From: Ixodes scapularis
Lineage: Eukaryota > Arthropoda > Arachnida > Ixodida > Ixodidae
Assembly: GCF_016920785.2 (NCBI RefSeq)
Contig: NW_024609846.1
Location: forward strand, 77,881,816 to 77,945,815
Direction of reading: 5' to 3'
Length of the DNA stretch: 64,000 bases
Below the pieces are notes generated by a model that saw only the letters and a program-made list of their open reading frames with translations, ran no database searches and had not been told where the DNA came from. Below are positions 46,131-56,300 of the stretch, piece by piece. Position 1 is the stretch's first letter; every line of letters starts with the position of its first letter. Both the position numbers and the translations under genes were made by a program.

Positions 46131-47149
46131 TGTGGGAGCCTCTGGCTCCCTTTCCCTGATCCGGCCTTCTGGCCGCGGGCACGACGTCGGAAGCCACTTG
46201 GCTTCCGACCGGAGCGTACCTTATCGTGGCAAGGAGAGGCAGCCATCTTGGTTGTCTACTCTCGCCACTCCTCCGTCCGCGTCCCTCCCGCTGGGGGGGA
46301 CGTAGGGAACTTCCCTTTGGCGGGCTCGCCCGCCCCTCCGGGGACGAGGCTGGAGCCGCCAGGGAGAGAAAGAGAGAGAGAGCGTGTCCTCTGGCCGCTC
46401 GGGGACGGCGGGGTTGGCGATTGTTTATCTTTTTTTAATGTATTTTTTTGTGTGTTTTTGCTTTTGTTTTGTACATTTTGGGGGTATGAGAGCCGGCAAC
46501 CCTTTCTTTCCCTAAAGGGGTGCCAACAGTTTTAAGGAGGGGGGAATGTGGGAGCCTCTGGCTCCCTTTCCCTGATCCGGCCTTCTGGCCGCGGGCACGA
46601 CGTCGGAAGCCACTTGGCTTCCGACCGGAGCGTACCTTATCGTGGCAAGGAGAGGCAGCCATCTTGGTTGTCTACTCTCGCCACTCCTCCGTCCGCGTCC
46701 CTCCCGCTGGGGGGGACGTAGGGAACTTCCCTTTGGCGGGCTCGCCCGCCCCTCCGGGGACGAGGCTGGAGCCGCCAGGGAGAGAAAGAGAGAGAGAGCG
46801 TGTCCTCTGGCCGCTCGGGGAAAGGACTGTTCTGCTGGACTTGGAACTGTTCGGACGTGCGGCCACGCACTCTGCTGCCCCACCTCCGTCCAGGCTCTCG
46901 GGAAAGTGCGGCAAGGTAAGGACAACCTCCCCCTTGCCGTTACTAGTCTTTATATCTTTGTATTTATCCGGACAAATAAACCCCGGGTGTCCCTCTATTC
47001 TGTGTGTCCGTGTACTCCCTTCGTGAGTCCCGGCTAGCGGGTGCAGCCAACACTCGAACCCGTCGTAGCGGTGACTCTGATCCGCTGCGGGGTGGTGGTT
47101 TCGCGGTCGGCCTCCTATCCGGACGCCTCGCACCCCTTTGAGACCTCCA
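46131..47149 (+). mobile_element. shortened LTR retrotransposon with one full and one partial LTR
   Basis: A 275-bp block beginning TGTGGGAGCCTCTGGCTCCC is present twice without a mismatch (46131-46405 and 46547-46821). Between them are 141 bp ending in a polypurine tract AAGGAGGGGGGAA (46534-46546). The second copy continues through AATAAA (46975-46980) to about 47149. The whole is flanked by CAAGGT (46125-46130 and 47150-47155). This reads as a 5' LTR missing its distal half, almost no internal region, a polypurine tract and a complete 3' LTR of about 603 bp. Identity of the repeated blocks means it is recent or assembly-affected. No gag or pol remains. Confidence 0.62.
46975..46980 (+). 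terminator. AATAAA signal in the 3' LTR
   Basis: AATAAA about 430 bp into the complete LTR and about 170 bp before its end, the expected place for the R/U5 boundary region. Confidence 0.5.
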
Positions 47150-47880
47150 CAAGGTTCGAGTACGGAAGTTGTCATTGGCAGTTTGAGAACCGCGCGAGGT
47201 AGGAGCGCGAGTGTGCGACTTGCTGCCTCAGGACGAGAGCCAAGTGCACTATGTGAGTGTATAAACCATTTTCCATCGTTCCTTTGTTGCGTAGTGTGAC
47301 TTCCTTAACTTTAATTTGTGAACGGACTTCGGAAACCTTAGAAATCGACACCAACGAACAAATCACGTGATATTTTTGCTGGTTAGATCAGGTTAAGATG
47401 GAGAGTCATTTATGGTGGATCAGCTTTCCAGTGTTTATCGTGTATTCATCAAGGTGTTCCGCGTTTCTACTTCAGCATCATTGTTTTATCACCCCGATGA
47501 CTGGAGGCTTCGTGCATTGGAGCCGTGCTTTATAAAATATTTGTTTTCATGATTCTTGTTTTCTGTTAACTTTTGGGCCTTCTGTTGACGTGACTTGTAA
47601 ATAAAAAAATAAAGTGCAAATGCCTTCCTGGTGAGGAATTTCAGGAGCACCATTTTTATGCATCATAATCATTCCAAAACCATTATGACAACTTTTTTTT
47701 TAATTATTTAATAGAGGAATGCATAGTTATTTGAAAAAAAAAAATTAAAATGATTTTATTTCCTCTAGGACTTTCTTTTCTCTTTTTATATTGTCACCCT
47801 TTACCCCCTTTACCCTTTACCCCTTATCTTGTCCCCCGTTGGTCCGTCCCCCCTGAAATGAAATCCTGCGTACGCCACTG

Positions 47881-48885
47881 CATTATACACCCTGGAGCCG
47901 ACTCGCCCCCTTTCTGAAGGAGTGGACGTAAGGTTCTTGAATTCGGCTTCACCTCGCGCAACACTCCATAAATGCTATAACGAACGAGATTTTTTTTTTC
48001 TTTTAATTGCGGCTGTTTTTTTGTTTTTGTTTACTCTTGTATGGACAGATGAATTTACTTGCATGTATATTTATTCATATAAAGAAACGCTGAAGTGCCT
48101 CCGGTGGTCAGGAGATGGATGAATCCTTCCTTACATGGGGTTCTCTCTCTTGGACGTCACTGTGATGTCATCGTAACTTCCGGTGACGCGTCCAATGCAG
48201 CGATGCTAGTGATGCCACTGACTGTATGTTTCTTTTTTTCTCCCTTTTTACTAATTGATTGTTCCGAGGTTGAACGGCTCTACTAAAACTAAAGCAACTT
48301 AACAAATATAAAATTACAACTTTTTTTAAGGCGCGCATTTCAGGGCACGTGATGCGATTTTTTTGTTTTTTGAAGAAAAAAAAGGGCAGATATGTCATTG
48401 TGGGAACGCTATTGTAAAAACATTTTTGTTTTTCTTCCGGTGCCTAACAACATTTCCTTTCCAGTCAAAAAAAATAAGATAAGAAGGGGCGGTTCAAGGA
48501 CCCATGGCGTTTCCTGTTTTGTGAAATGGGTTTTCCTCGTGTTCTCAATAAAATTAAATGATGTGCACGCGAGTCGGTTGGTCCAAAAAAGAGTTAAGCG
48601 AGCCCAACAGAAACTGTGGAGAAAATGCCTCCGTCGATACCGTAGACTCCCGAGACTTTGCAGGCCGCGTTCGTGATCAACCTTTACACATCGTATTGGC
48701 ATGCGACACCAGGGGCCGCTTGCTAGAAAGTCTTGACTCAAGTCTTGGCTCAAGTCTTGACTCAGGCGCCTGGCGGTCTCGGCTGAGACCGTGACTGAGA
48801 CCAAGACGGATCCAGCACGGTCTCCGGCGCGGTCTTGACTCAAGTCCGGACTTGAGTCTGGCACCCAGACCGCCAAGAACGGAGT
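47881..48885. other. intergenic DNA with GACTCAAGTC-type repeats
   Basis: At 48733-48860 several CTTGACTCAAGTCTTG and GTCTCGGCTGAGACC units form imperfect inverted repeats. A related GTCTCAGCTGAGAC block occurs at about 60568-60582 in the duplicated copy. No gene is seen. Confidence 0.4.
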
Positions 48886-49583
48886 GAGCTGTACCTAGAG
48901 AGGGAATCTAGGGAAAACTGAAGAAATACCGGAGAAAACAGAGGGTGCGTTCCAAATCTACTCGAGTGGATCCGAGTTACCCTGGCAGATCATGTCACGT
49001 GACAACAAAAATCGAGTAATGCCGGATTCGGGTAGGTTTTCGATCGCAAAGGTACAAAACCTTTACCCTAGAGTGAGACCGAGTAAATTTTGGAACACGG
49101 CCGAAGATTCCGGACGTGGAAGTGACGAGTTGTGACCTCCTGTCCAATAAGAAAGCGCCGGCGACGCGAGGCGGCAAGCGAGAGATCGTCTGCTTCTGCT
49201 ACGCTAGGATCGGTTTGGGCAAAGAGAAACGACGACAGTCGCAAAACTGCGGCACATGTCTCGTACATACCGTGGTTCCGTGCAAAATAGAAGAAAGAAA
49301 AAAAAAAAGAGTCAGCGATGCGCGGTTTTGGGTAGAGTTTAGTGCGCACCAACGCTGTCATATTGCTTCGTATCGCGATCGTCTGTCACCACCGTCGTCG
49401 ACGTCCAGTGCGTACGCCGAATAAAGTTGTTTACATAAATGCGTGCGTGTCCTTAACGCCCAATTTTTTAAGAAAAAAAAATGCGCTGGACGTATTTTCT
49501 CGGAAGCATTTGCAATAAAAGTTGATAATTATGTTTCGATCATTAAGTTAGCAGACGACCGTCTGAGTTTGCTGCACGCAGAC
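48886..49583 (+). promoter_or_regulatory. probable 5' region of the Myb/SANT gene
   Basis: This segment is conserved in order in the duplicated copy (61345-61850), including GGAGTGAGC, ATCGTCTGCTTC, GTCTGTCACCACC and ACGCCGAATAAAG blocks. That shows it belonged to the locus when it was duplicated. It probably holds the promoter and 5' UTR. I see no convincing TATA box, and the start site is unknown. Confidence 0.4.
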
Positions 49584-52500
49584 ATGGATGTTGCCGGTCC
49601 ATCACGGATGCCTCCCAAGGTAAAGAAATCAAATTGGTCCGAAGATGATAAGTTTCAATTGGTTTACGAAATCGAGAAACGAAAACGTATAATTAAGAAC
49701 AAATTTAACAACAATATTACAAAAGCTGCTAAAAGAAAAGCGTGGCAAGAGATCGCATCCGTGATGAATTCGCGGCATCCGTCGACGCTGCGCACTGTGC
49801 CGCAACTCAAAAAGCAGTGGCAGAACCTCAAATCTCGCAGCCGCGCAGAACTGACCCTCTCGAAGAAAGCACACTCCACGACCGGTGAGTTTACTATACA
49901 TATGTTTTTACTACACATAAAAATGAAGCACACATTCTGTTGGCTAAAGAAGTTTTTTATCCACTTTCTCATTTTCTTGGCTAAATTATAGAAGAAATTA
50001 AGATATCAAGCTATTAATACAATCAAATCAAAACAATGAATGTGCTTGCTGCAATCAGATAAAATTTAATGCTCAAACAAAATATAGAGAGAACCTTGTC
50101 TTCCACAGGCGCAGGGCGCAACGACCACACGCTGACACCGCTGGCTGAGGCTGTGCTGGCGGTCATCGGTTCCACAAGCCCCAACCTTCTGGGTATCGAA
50201 GGAGGCGTAGACACCGACGAGTGAGCTGTCATGTTACTGCTATTTGTACGAAGTCTAGCCTTTCGAGATTCACACAATTGGGGGTTCTACTAGCAAAGCT
50301 AATATTGTATTCATAATCATATCTGAAGTTCGCAAGTACTAAATACTGGGCCACTCAAAGAAATGTTCTGGTGTGTTCTCTCCAGAGCAAGAAAGAACCG
50401 TGCACATCCAAGAACTCTAAAACTTCGAGCCATGTTACCTGAAGTTAAAGTCGAGCTAGGCATGTCAATGAAAGACCACTGCGCTCATCAATGATGATCA
50501 TAAAAATAATATAAACAACAATAATAATAATAGTAATTATTGGATTAGGAGAGCCACGGCACTGCAGAAAGGCAGCAGCCCGTGCAAAGTACGCCCGCAA
50601 TGCCACATCTTCTGATGGTGATTATGTGATGATGTAAGATCACGACCTAATCTTGTGAGATGCAAGATTAAAATGATGGTGATTATGAGCCGACATGTAC
50701 ATGGGGAGGACGACGCAGTCTTCTGAACATCGCAAGCGCCGTTGGCCGAGTCTTGAAAGTTTGGGAAAGAAAAATGATAGCAGACTTAGGCTGGTACACT
50801 GCTGAAATGGTAGAAGGTATATCTTAAAAAGGTATCATGTAATCCGAACAAGACAAAGGGGATTGTTTCTACTACACTACCATTACAAAATACATTATAC
50901 TCTCATGATTTCAAACTCCAGGAAGCCATGAATTTTGTTTGATTTATCAGAAATTTATCTAAATAATGATGCAAGATAAATATATGATTTGCCTTATGAG
51001 TGGCTTCACATACACAGAAGATATTTCATGCTTTCCTTTACATAGGCCTACTGATCATAACCAGGTATGCTACACATGAAACATTCGTGAAATGTAAGAC
51101 AAAAGTTTATTTATCCCTCAAAAATGTTCATTGTTGTGGGCTGTTCAAAGAGCACATGACAACTCAAAACGAAATTCAGTTTGTTCATCGGGTCAAGAAG
51201 TTGTCTAGTGTGAACTATTAAACGGGGGACACGTGAACAATAAAAGCGGGCACTGCACCACAGTTTTCATAGCAACTTGTGAGGACGTTGTGACTTGACC
51301 ATGCTATGCCACTTAAATTCAATGCCGTTGTCCTGTAATTCATATTTTTTGTTCTTGCAGCCCTTTTGTTTAGTACACATCTTTCCGAGCATCGGTGCAC
51401 AGCAGAGGGAACACCCATGGATCTGTTGCTTCTCCGCAATGTGCCGGCGCTCGGTGTACGCCATGCTACCAGATCACAGCGTCTGCGCAAGTTGCTGTAG
51501 AAATTTCCGCATGAGCCCCGTTGAGTGCGCTTATCACCGAGCACCGGTGCATTGCAAAGAAGCAACAGCTCCATGGGTGTTCCCTCTGCAGTGTACCGGT
51601 GCTCGGAAAGAAGCACACTCAACAAAAGGGCTGCAAGAACAAAAAATATGAATTACAGGAAAACGGAATTCGGTTCAAGTGGCATATGGATACACTAAGA
51701 ACATAGCGAGACAACCACACTTAGGAAATTTGTTTGAATTAACCAGAAGTATAATATCCGAGTTCGAATTATCGCAAGACTACCGTATACAGGCTAGACT
51801 TTTATGAAGTGAAGCTGAACTATGACAAACAGCAAAAAAATATATTGTTTTATGTTGAAAATTCTACTGCTACAAAGACCCAAAGGTCACAGACACAAAG
51901 CTTGGACCTCATTTGCTTCAGGTCCGTTGTATTGAGATGGCAAGTCAAATGAATGAAGGCACAAAGCTGAGACAGTCTGTTGCATAAACATATTTGTGCG
52001 AGATTAGTGCTCTGAAATCTCGCTCATTTCGTAGGTAGCATTCACTGTCACAGCTGAGTTCGCTGCTGCTGAGCATATGCTGACGTCAAGCTCTTGCAAC
52101 ACTTCCAACATGCACATTGCATACCATGAGGAATGTCTTTTCTGAAATAAAACCACCTTGAAAGGGTGAACAGTATTGATAAATAAAAGAAATCAGAAGT
52201 AATCCTGAGCAGTCAGTTCAAATATGGTGTACAGTGAGTACAATTTATTAAGCACCGACCAGTAGACACTACCACTAAATTTGGAATCACCCTGAGCAGA
52301 TCTGTTGCTCAACATGGTAGTCTTTGACATAAAACAGAATTGTAGGGACAAGCAACCAGAAATATCTGGCCGGCATCAACACTGCACACTGGATCTCCAT
52401 GAAGCCAGCTGTTTTCACAACTAATAGCCGCAACAGTCAAGATCGGGCTTGACCTGCACACTGTAGGCTGGCTTTACTAAAGCCCACATACTTTCACAAC

Positions 52501-53230
52501 TAATAGCAGCAATGGCCGAGAGCTGAGGAGTCGAGCTTGATCCACATGCACACAAAAAGCATGAATGAAATACAAATAAGAGTGTTTCAAATTATGTACA
52601 AGGGTGACAAGACTGACATTCTGGTGTATTTTCCTTAGGGCCAGCACAGCACAAGTCAGCGTGCAGCCAATTACTGACGAGGAGGTTGGAGAGGACAGAG
52701 TCCTGAACTACGAAGTTGAAGTGGACCCCGGGGTCGCATTCCTCGAGGTGCCGGAGTCCGAAGAAACGCAGGACTACGAGCCTCCGGACTGGCCGATGGA
52801 CGAGGATGAGGCACCCGTGGAGCCTGGTGCAGCAGCTGCGCTGCTACGTCGGGAGGGGCCTCCTCCTGTGGCAGGGGGACCGCCTGAGGCAGCAGCTGCT
52901 GCTGAAGGGCGACCGGCACCACTGGGCCGGCAGGGACCACCTCGTTCACGACCGGTCTGGAGGCCCAGCGCACCACCCGCAGGCTCGGCAGCCAGCACAC
53001 GGGCTGCAGACAAACAGTTCTATAAGGACATCATGGAGCAACAACACGAGAATGTAAAGTTAGAACGGCAGTGCCTCCTTGCCAAACTGAAAGCGACGGA
53101 AGAGCAGGCAAGGGCAGCAAGGGCAGCCTGCGAGGCTGCCGAAATGATGAAAAAGGCTGCAAACTTTTATATTGAACAGGGAGAAAAAATTTTCATGTTA
53201 CTTGGGAAGGCCCTACAACAAGACCCTTAA
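49584..53230 (+). CDS. Myb/SANT-like (zeste-type) DNA-binding protein, three exons
   Basis: Exons are 49584-49884, 50109-50220 and 52639-53230, joined by GT-AG introns (donors CCG|GTGAGT and CGA|GTGAGC; acceptors TTCCACAG and TTCCTTAG). The phases (1 then 2) fit exactly, giving 334 residues. Residues ~14-95 form a Myb/SANT-like domain with the three spaced Trp (SNWSEDDKF, KAWQEIASVMNSRHPS, KKQWQNLKSRSR), as in zeste-type factors that bind DNA in the nucleus. A Glu/Pro/Ala-rich acidic middle and a C-terminal coiled coil (KLERQCLLAKLKATEEQARA; probable oligomerisation) follow. The family includes host regulators and many multi-copy, transposon-related genes. Start: the ATG at 49584 gives the full domain. 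An AATAAA lies 65 bp past the stop. Intron 2 (2.4 kb) holds a foldback element. A decayed paralogue lies at 61.3-63.2 kb. Target genes are unknown. Confidence 0.75.
51306..51685. mobile_element. foldback element in intron 2, ~155-bp arms
   Basis: The left arm 51306-51460 and right arm 51531-51685 are inverted copies; ends read ATGCCACTT, and inner blocks include CAGAGGGAACACCCATGGA and CCGAGCAyCGGTrCAC. Both arms contain TTTTTTGTTCTTGCAG, which looks like a splice acceptor on either strand. No matching segment is seen in the duplicated locus, so it probably arrived after the duplication or was lost there. Confidence 0.75.
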
Positions 53231-53294
53231 AGGGGAGGAGGGGCCTTCAGTTTGGCAAAGAGGCACTGCCGTTTTAGCTTTACTTTGTAAATAC

Positions 53295-53300
53295 AATAAA
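53295..53300 (+). terminator. AATAAA polyadenylation signal of the Myb/SANT gene
   Basis: AATAAA 65 bp after the stop codon, followed by a T-rich stretch, as expected for a short 3' UTR. Confidence 0.6.
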
Positions 53301-55100
53301 CAGTTTTTTTTTGGTTAGTTCTCTTCAATGTCTTTTTGGTTCCAAGTATGCAAAAAAATTCCACTGCATTATGTATTTCATTTAGCAACATGAAAAACTA
53401 AAGAAATGATGCATCATAAAAAAATGCAACGACTTTTACACACTCAGCTAAGTAAAAGTGAAAGTCATTAGTGTAATAAACACGCGTAAAGACCGCACCC
53501 GCAAAAAAAAATGTTTGCCTTGCGCACCATTGCATTTGTACAGGCCTGAGCGATGTCACCGCCGACGTGGCATGCAGTCAGCATCAAAGCTTTTTTTTTC
53601 CTTTGCAATCCTTACAATCATCTCCCTTCTTGCTGCCTTTGTCGAAGTTGCTTAAGGCATATTCAGCCAAAACACCTAACTATTCATCTCCCTTTTTATG
53701 TTTGAGCAACCTTCATCTATGATCCACTGACGTCAAAGCCGAGTGGGAACGACAACGAAAGAAAGTACAAACTGCAGGTCCAAAATGGAAGCGCAGCGGC
53801 GTAAAGGCCCATACACACAGTTTCGTTTCAGTGCGTTTGACTGCACTGTATCGAAAAGTAGCCACAACTCCTTGGGCCGCCTGTGGTTCATATAAAACAA
53901 AGCAACTAACTTGCTTATCAGACGGCAAACAAACCGGGGCCCCGCACCATGCTGGTGATTGACTTCCCACCACATGGAAGCACTTACCAAGGCATAGGAT
54001 GCCACAAATTGCCCGGACATGCACTGATGTGCACCATATTTTCTACAAAACTACCTGGTTTTTGGCATGCGAACTTGAAAAACTGTGCCAAACTTACGAT
54101 GACGACATTCAACCAGCCTGTACGGGATATTTCGGCGTTGGTAAAGTGTGCTACGAGCAGAAAGTTCCAATATGCCACCGACAAAGTTTTGATGCGAAAG
54201 GCTATTGTGTCGGAAGAACAAATTTAAATATGCGGTTCAAGGCATAACTGGAATCCTGCAATTATTTGACCAGCGGCTCTAGACGCCACTCATAGTAAAG
54301 TTATGAGTTAGTGAAGTATTGATAAACAATGCAAGGATCCATGTGTCATGGACCGCAAAGGCCGATGTTTCGGTGGCAGCGTTTCAGCGAGCATGCATTT
54401 GGGGGCCACTGCCGACTGATCATTGCCTGGCCGAGCTCGCGGCGAGGCATGCTTCCCGTACTCGGCGAGGAGGCCCCGAAGGTGCGCTCAAAACATAGAA
54501 ACTACATCATGAAGATAAAGGCAAAGGGCATCGTTATCACGAACAGGCAAGGCTGATGCAAAGAGTGTGTGAACATAAATGTTAAAAAGTGTTGTCAATG
54601 CACCGCCACGAAGAGTCCTGCCAACTGTGCAGCCGCAGCCCTCCTCTGCCACTCGGACTTTCTTTTCTTTGACAGTTACTCTGTTGCGGGGCGACTCAAT
54701 GAAACTATCGCCGCGATACATAGCAAGTGCTACAGCTGAATCAGGCGCATTTTACCATAGCTCTCGCTGCAAATGGCCGTCGCCTCAACCACCAGTATAT
54801 AGTCGACTACAGACATGATGGTTGTAATCACATTCTGCTTGTACAGTGGCGTCGAAACGAAACAGGGGGGCGGGGGAGAGACTGCCCCCCCGACAGGTCA
54901 GAAATTTAATGGAAAAGATATGGGGGAGGAGTGCAAACTTGCCCTTCCCCCCCACCACTGTCGCCCTCCCCATCTGCTGAATGGTCCTGATGTCTCTGTG
55001 CTTGTAATCACCCATTTTTTCTGACAAAAACTTTTACTTCAGTGTCCTATTCGAAAGTTTCTGGCAATAGCCACAGTTTCAACAGACTGTTCATGGTGAC
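53301..55100. other. 1.8-kb stretch without a supported gene
   Basis: Short frames occur on both strands (for example 53999-54247 plus and 54488-54721 minus), none with a recognisable domain. I looked for a Harbinger-type nuclease beside the Myb/SANT gene and did not find one. Confidence 0.35.
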
Positions 55101-55305
55101 TGTTGTGTGTAGAGTGGTGGCACCATCGGGGACACGGACCGCAATTCTAGAAGATTACGCCACACCGCGGAAAAAATGCAACGCACGCAGTCAACGGCCA
55201 ACGCCAGCCAGTGAACCTATCATGTCTTCATTACGTAGCCTTTGTATCTTGAGTCAATAAATAGTTCATGTTATCCGGTCATTATCTACTGGCCAGGATC
55301 TATCA
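55101..55305 (+). repeat. 5' LTR of the Gypsy element
   Basis: 205 bp, TG...CA ends, containing TGTATCTTGAGTCAATAAATAG (split here as TGTATCTTGAG and AATAAA at 55256-55261). The following bases (TGTGGTGATGAGG) should hold the primer-binding site; I cannot assign the tRNA. Confidence 0.85.
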
Positions 55306-55436
55306 TGTGGTGATGAGGATAAGATTGCATAGAGACTGTTGCACTCTACGGCCCCACATCGGAACGTACAGGTGAGGCAGAAGGTTTGTGAACATCGCCC
55401 TTTGTTCGGGTACCCCCCTTGTACCCTCGACAAGAA

Positions 55437-56300
55437 ATGGCGACCCTGGGACAGATAGGAGAATTCAACCCTGCGTTTCCGGAGAAGTGGGACGTCTACG
55501 AGGCAAGATTGAACTTCCACCTCGAGGCCAACGATATCACCAACCCAACCAGAAAACGTGCTGTTTTTTTTTTTTTTAGCGTTTGCGGTGCTGCCATTTT
55601 TGACTTAGTACAGTCACTATAGTATACTCGCGTTGGCAACTCCCAAAACGAAGACCTTCAGCCAACCGTCGGAGATTGTACGCCAGAATGCCTTTACCGA
55701 CGGAATCAGGGTCCCGAGAAGTCTGTGGCCTTATTCATTGTGGAACTACGGCAGTTGTCACAAAACTGCAACTTTCCAAATCTCACGGAAACACTGTGAG
55801 ATCTACTCGTGTGTGACCTGAGGGATGAAACTCTTGAAGCTCGACTTTTCGCAAAAAAAAAACTCTCCTTCAAGATCGCTCAGGAAGAAGTGCTGGCAGC
55901 TGAAGCGGCGGCTCAAAGCACCACGATGTGAGGGGAGGAGAACCAACTGTGGCAACCAACGTTGCCATACATCAGGACTAAGAGGAAGGAGAAAACACGC
56001 TTAGGCAACCGACAAGGAAACAGTATACCACGGGAAAACAAAGCCTTGCAATGGGTGCAGAGGAGCTCACGCACGGGAGTATTGTCAATTTAAGGATGCC
56101 CAGAGTCACTTATACAGAAAAATCGGCCGCATCGACTGTGTGTGTCGCATGAAACAATGAGCGCAGAGCACGCCATGGGAACAAGAGGATCCAAAACCAT
56201 GGCGAACGTTCTGAACTTGAACACACAATCTGATGATATGTACGATACTAACCAACTGGCCCCGCCACAGGCATCGCAGACACGTAAGCACCGGACGTCG
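55437..56300 (+). pseudogene. Gypsy gag remnant
   Basis: Starts at ATG 55437 with MATLGQIGEFNPAFPEKWDV then YEARLNFHLEANDI, the usual N-terminal capsid start of tick-type Gypsy gag proteins. It is broken after about 45 codons (T run near 55565-55578) and by later stops. A zinc knuckle C-x2-C-x3-H-x4-C remains at 56047-56085, marking the nucleocapsid end of gag. Confidence 0.65.

Larger units (their letters stand above)
44736..47880. mobile_element. 3.1-kb hAT-type element with 8-bp target duplication
   Basis: Terminal inverted repeats CAGTGGCGTGCACAGG (44736 on) and the complement of CAGTGGCGTACGCAGG (to 47880) match at 14 of 16, flanked by a perfect direct repeat CATTATAC (44728-44735 and 47881-47888). 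This is the hAT signature. G runs follow the left end (44751-44771 and 44826-44851), and C/T-rich sequence precedes the right. No hAT transposase (BED finger or dimerisation domain) is recognisable inside, so it is non-autonomous. It contains a later LTR-element insertion at 46131-47149, so the original element was about 2.1 kb. Confidence 0.75.

Noticed and set aside
46240..46256. Repeated GCCATCTTGG / ATGGCGGC strings at several loci as YY1-type sites
   Set aside because: Short motifs expected to recur by chance and, here, partly by repeat copying; no functional support.
53500..54900. Possible Harbinger nuclease partner for the Myb/SANT gene
   Set aside because: Harbinger transposons pair a Myb-like gene with a DDE nuclease, but no GDSAYP-like or other nuclease motif is visible on either strand.
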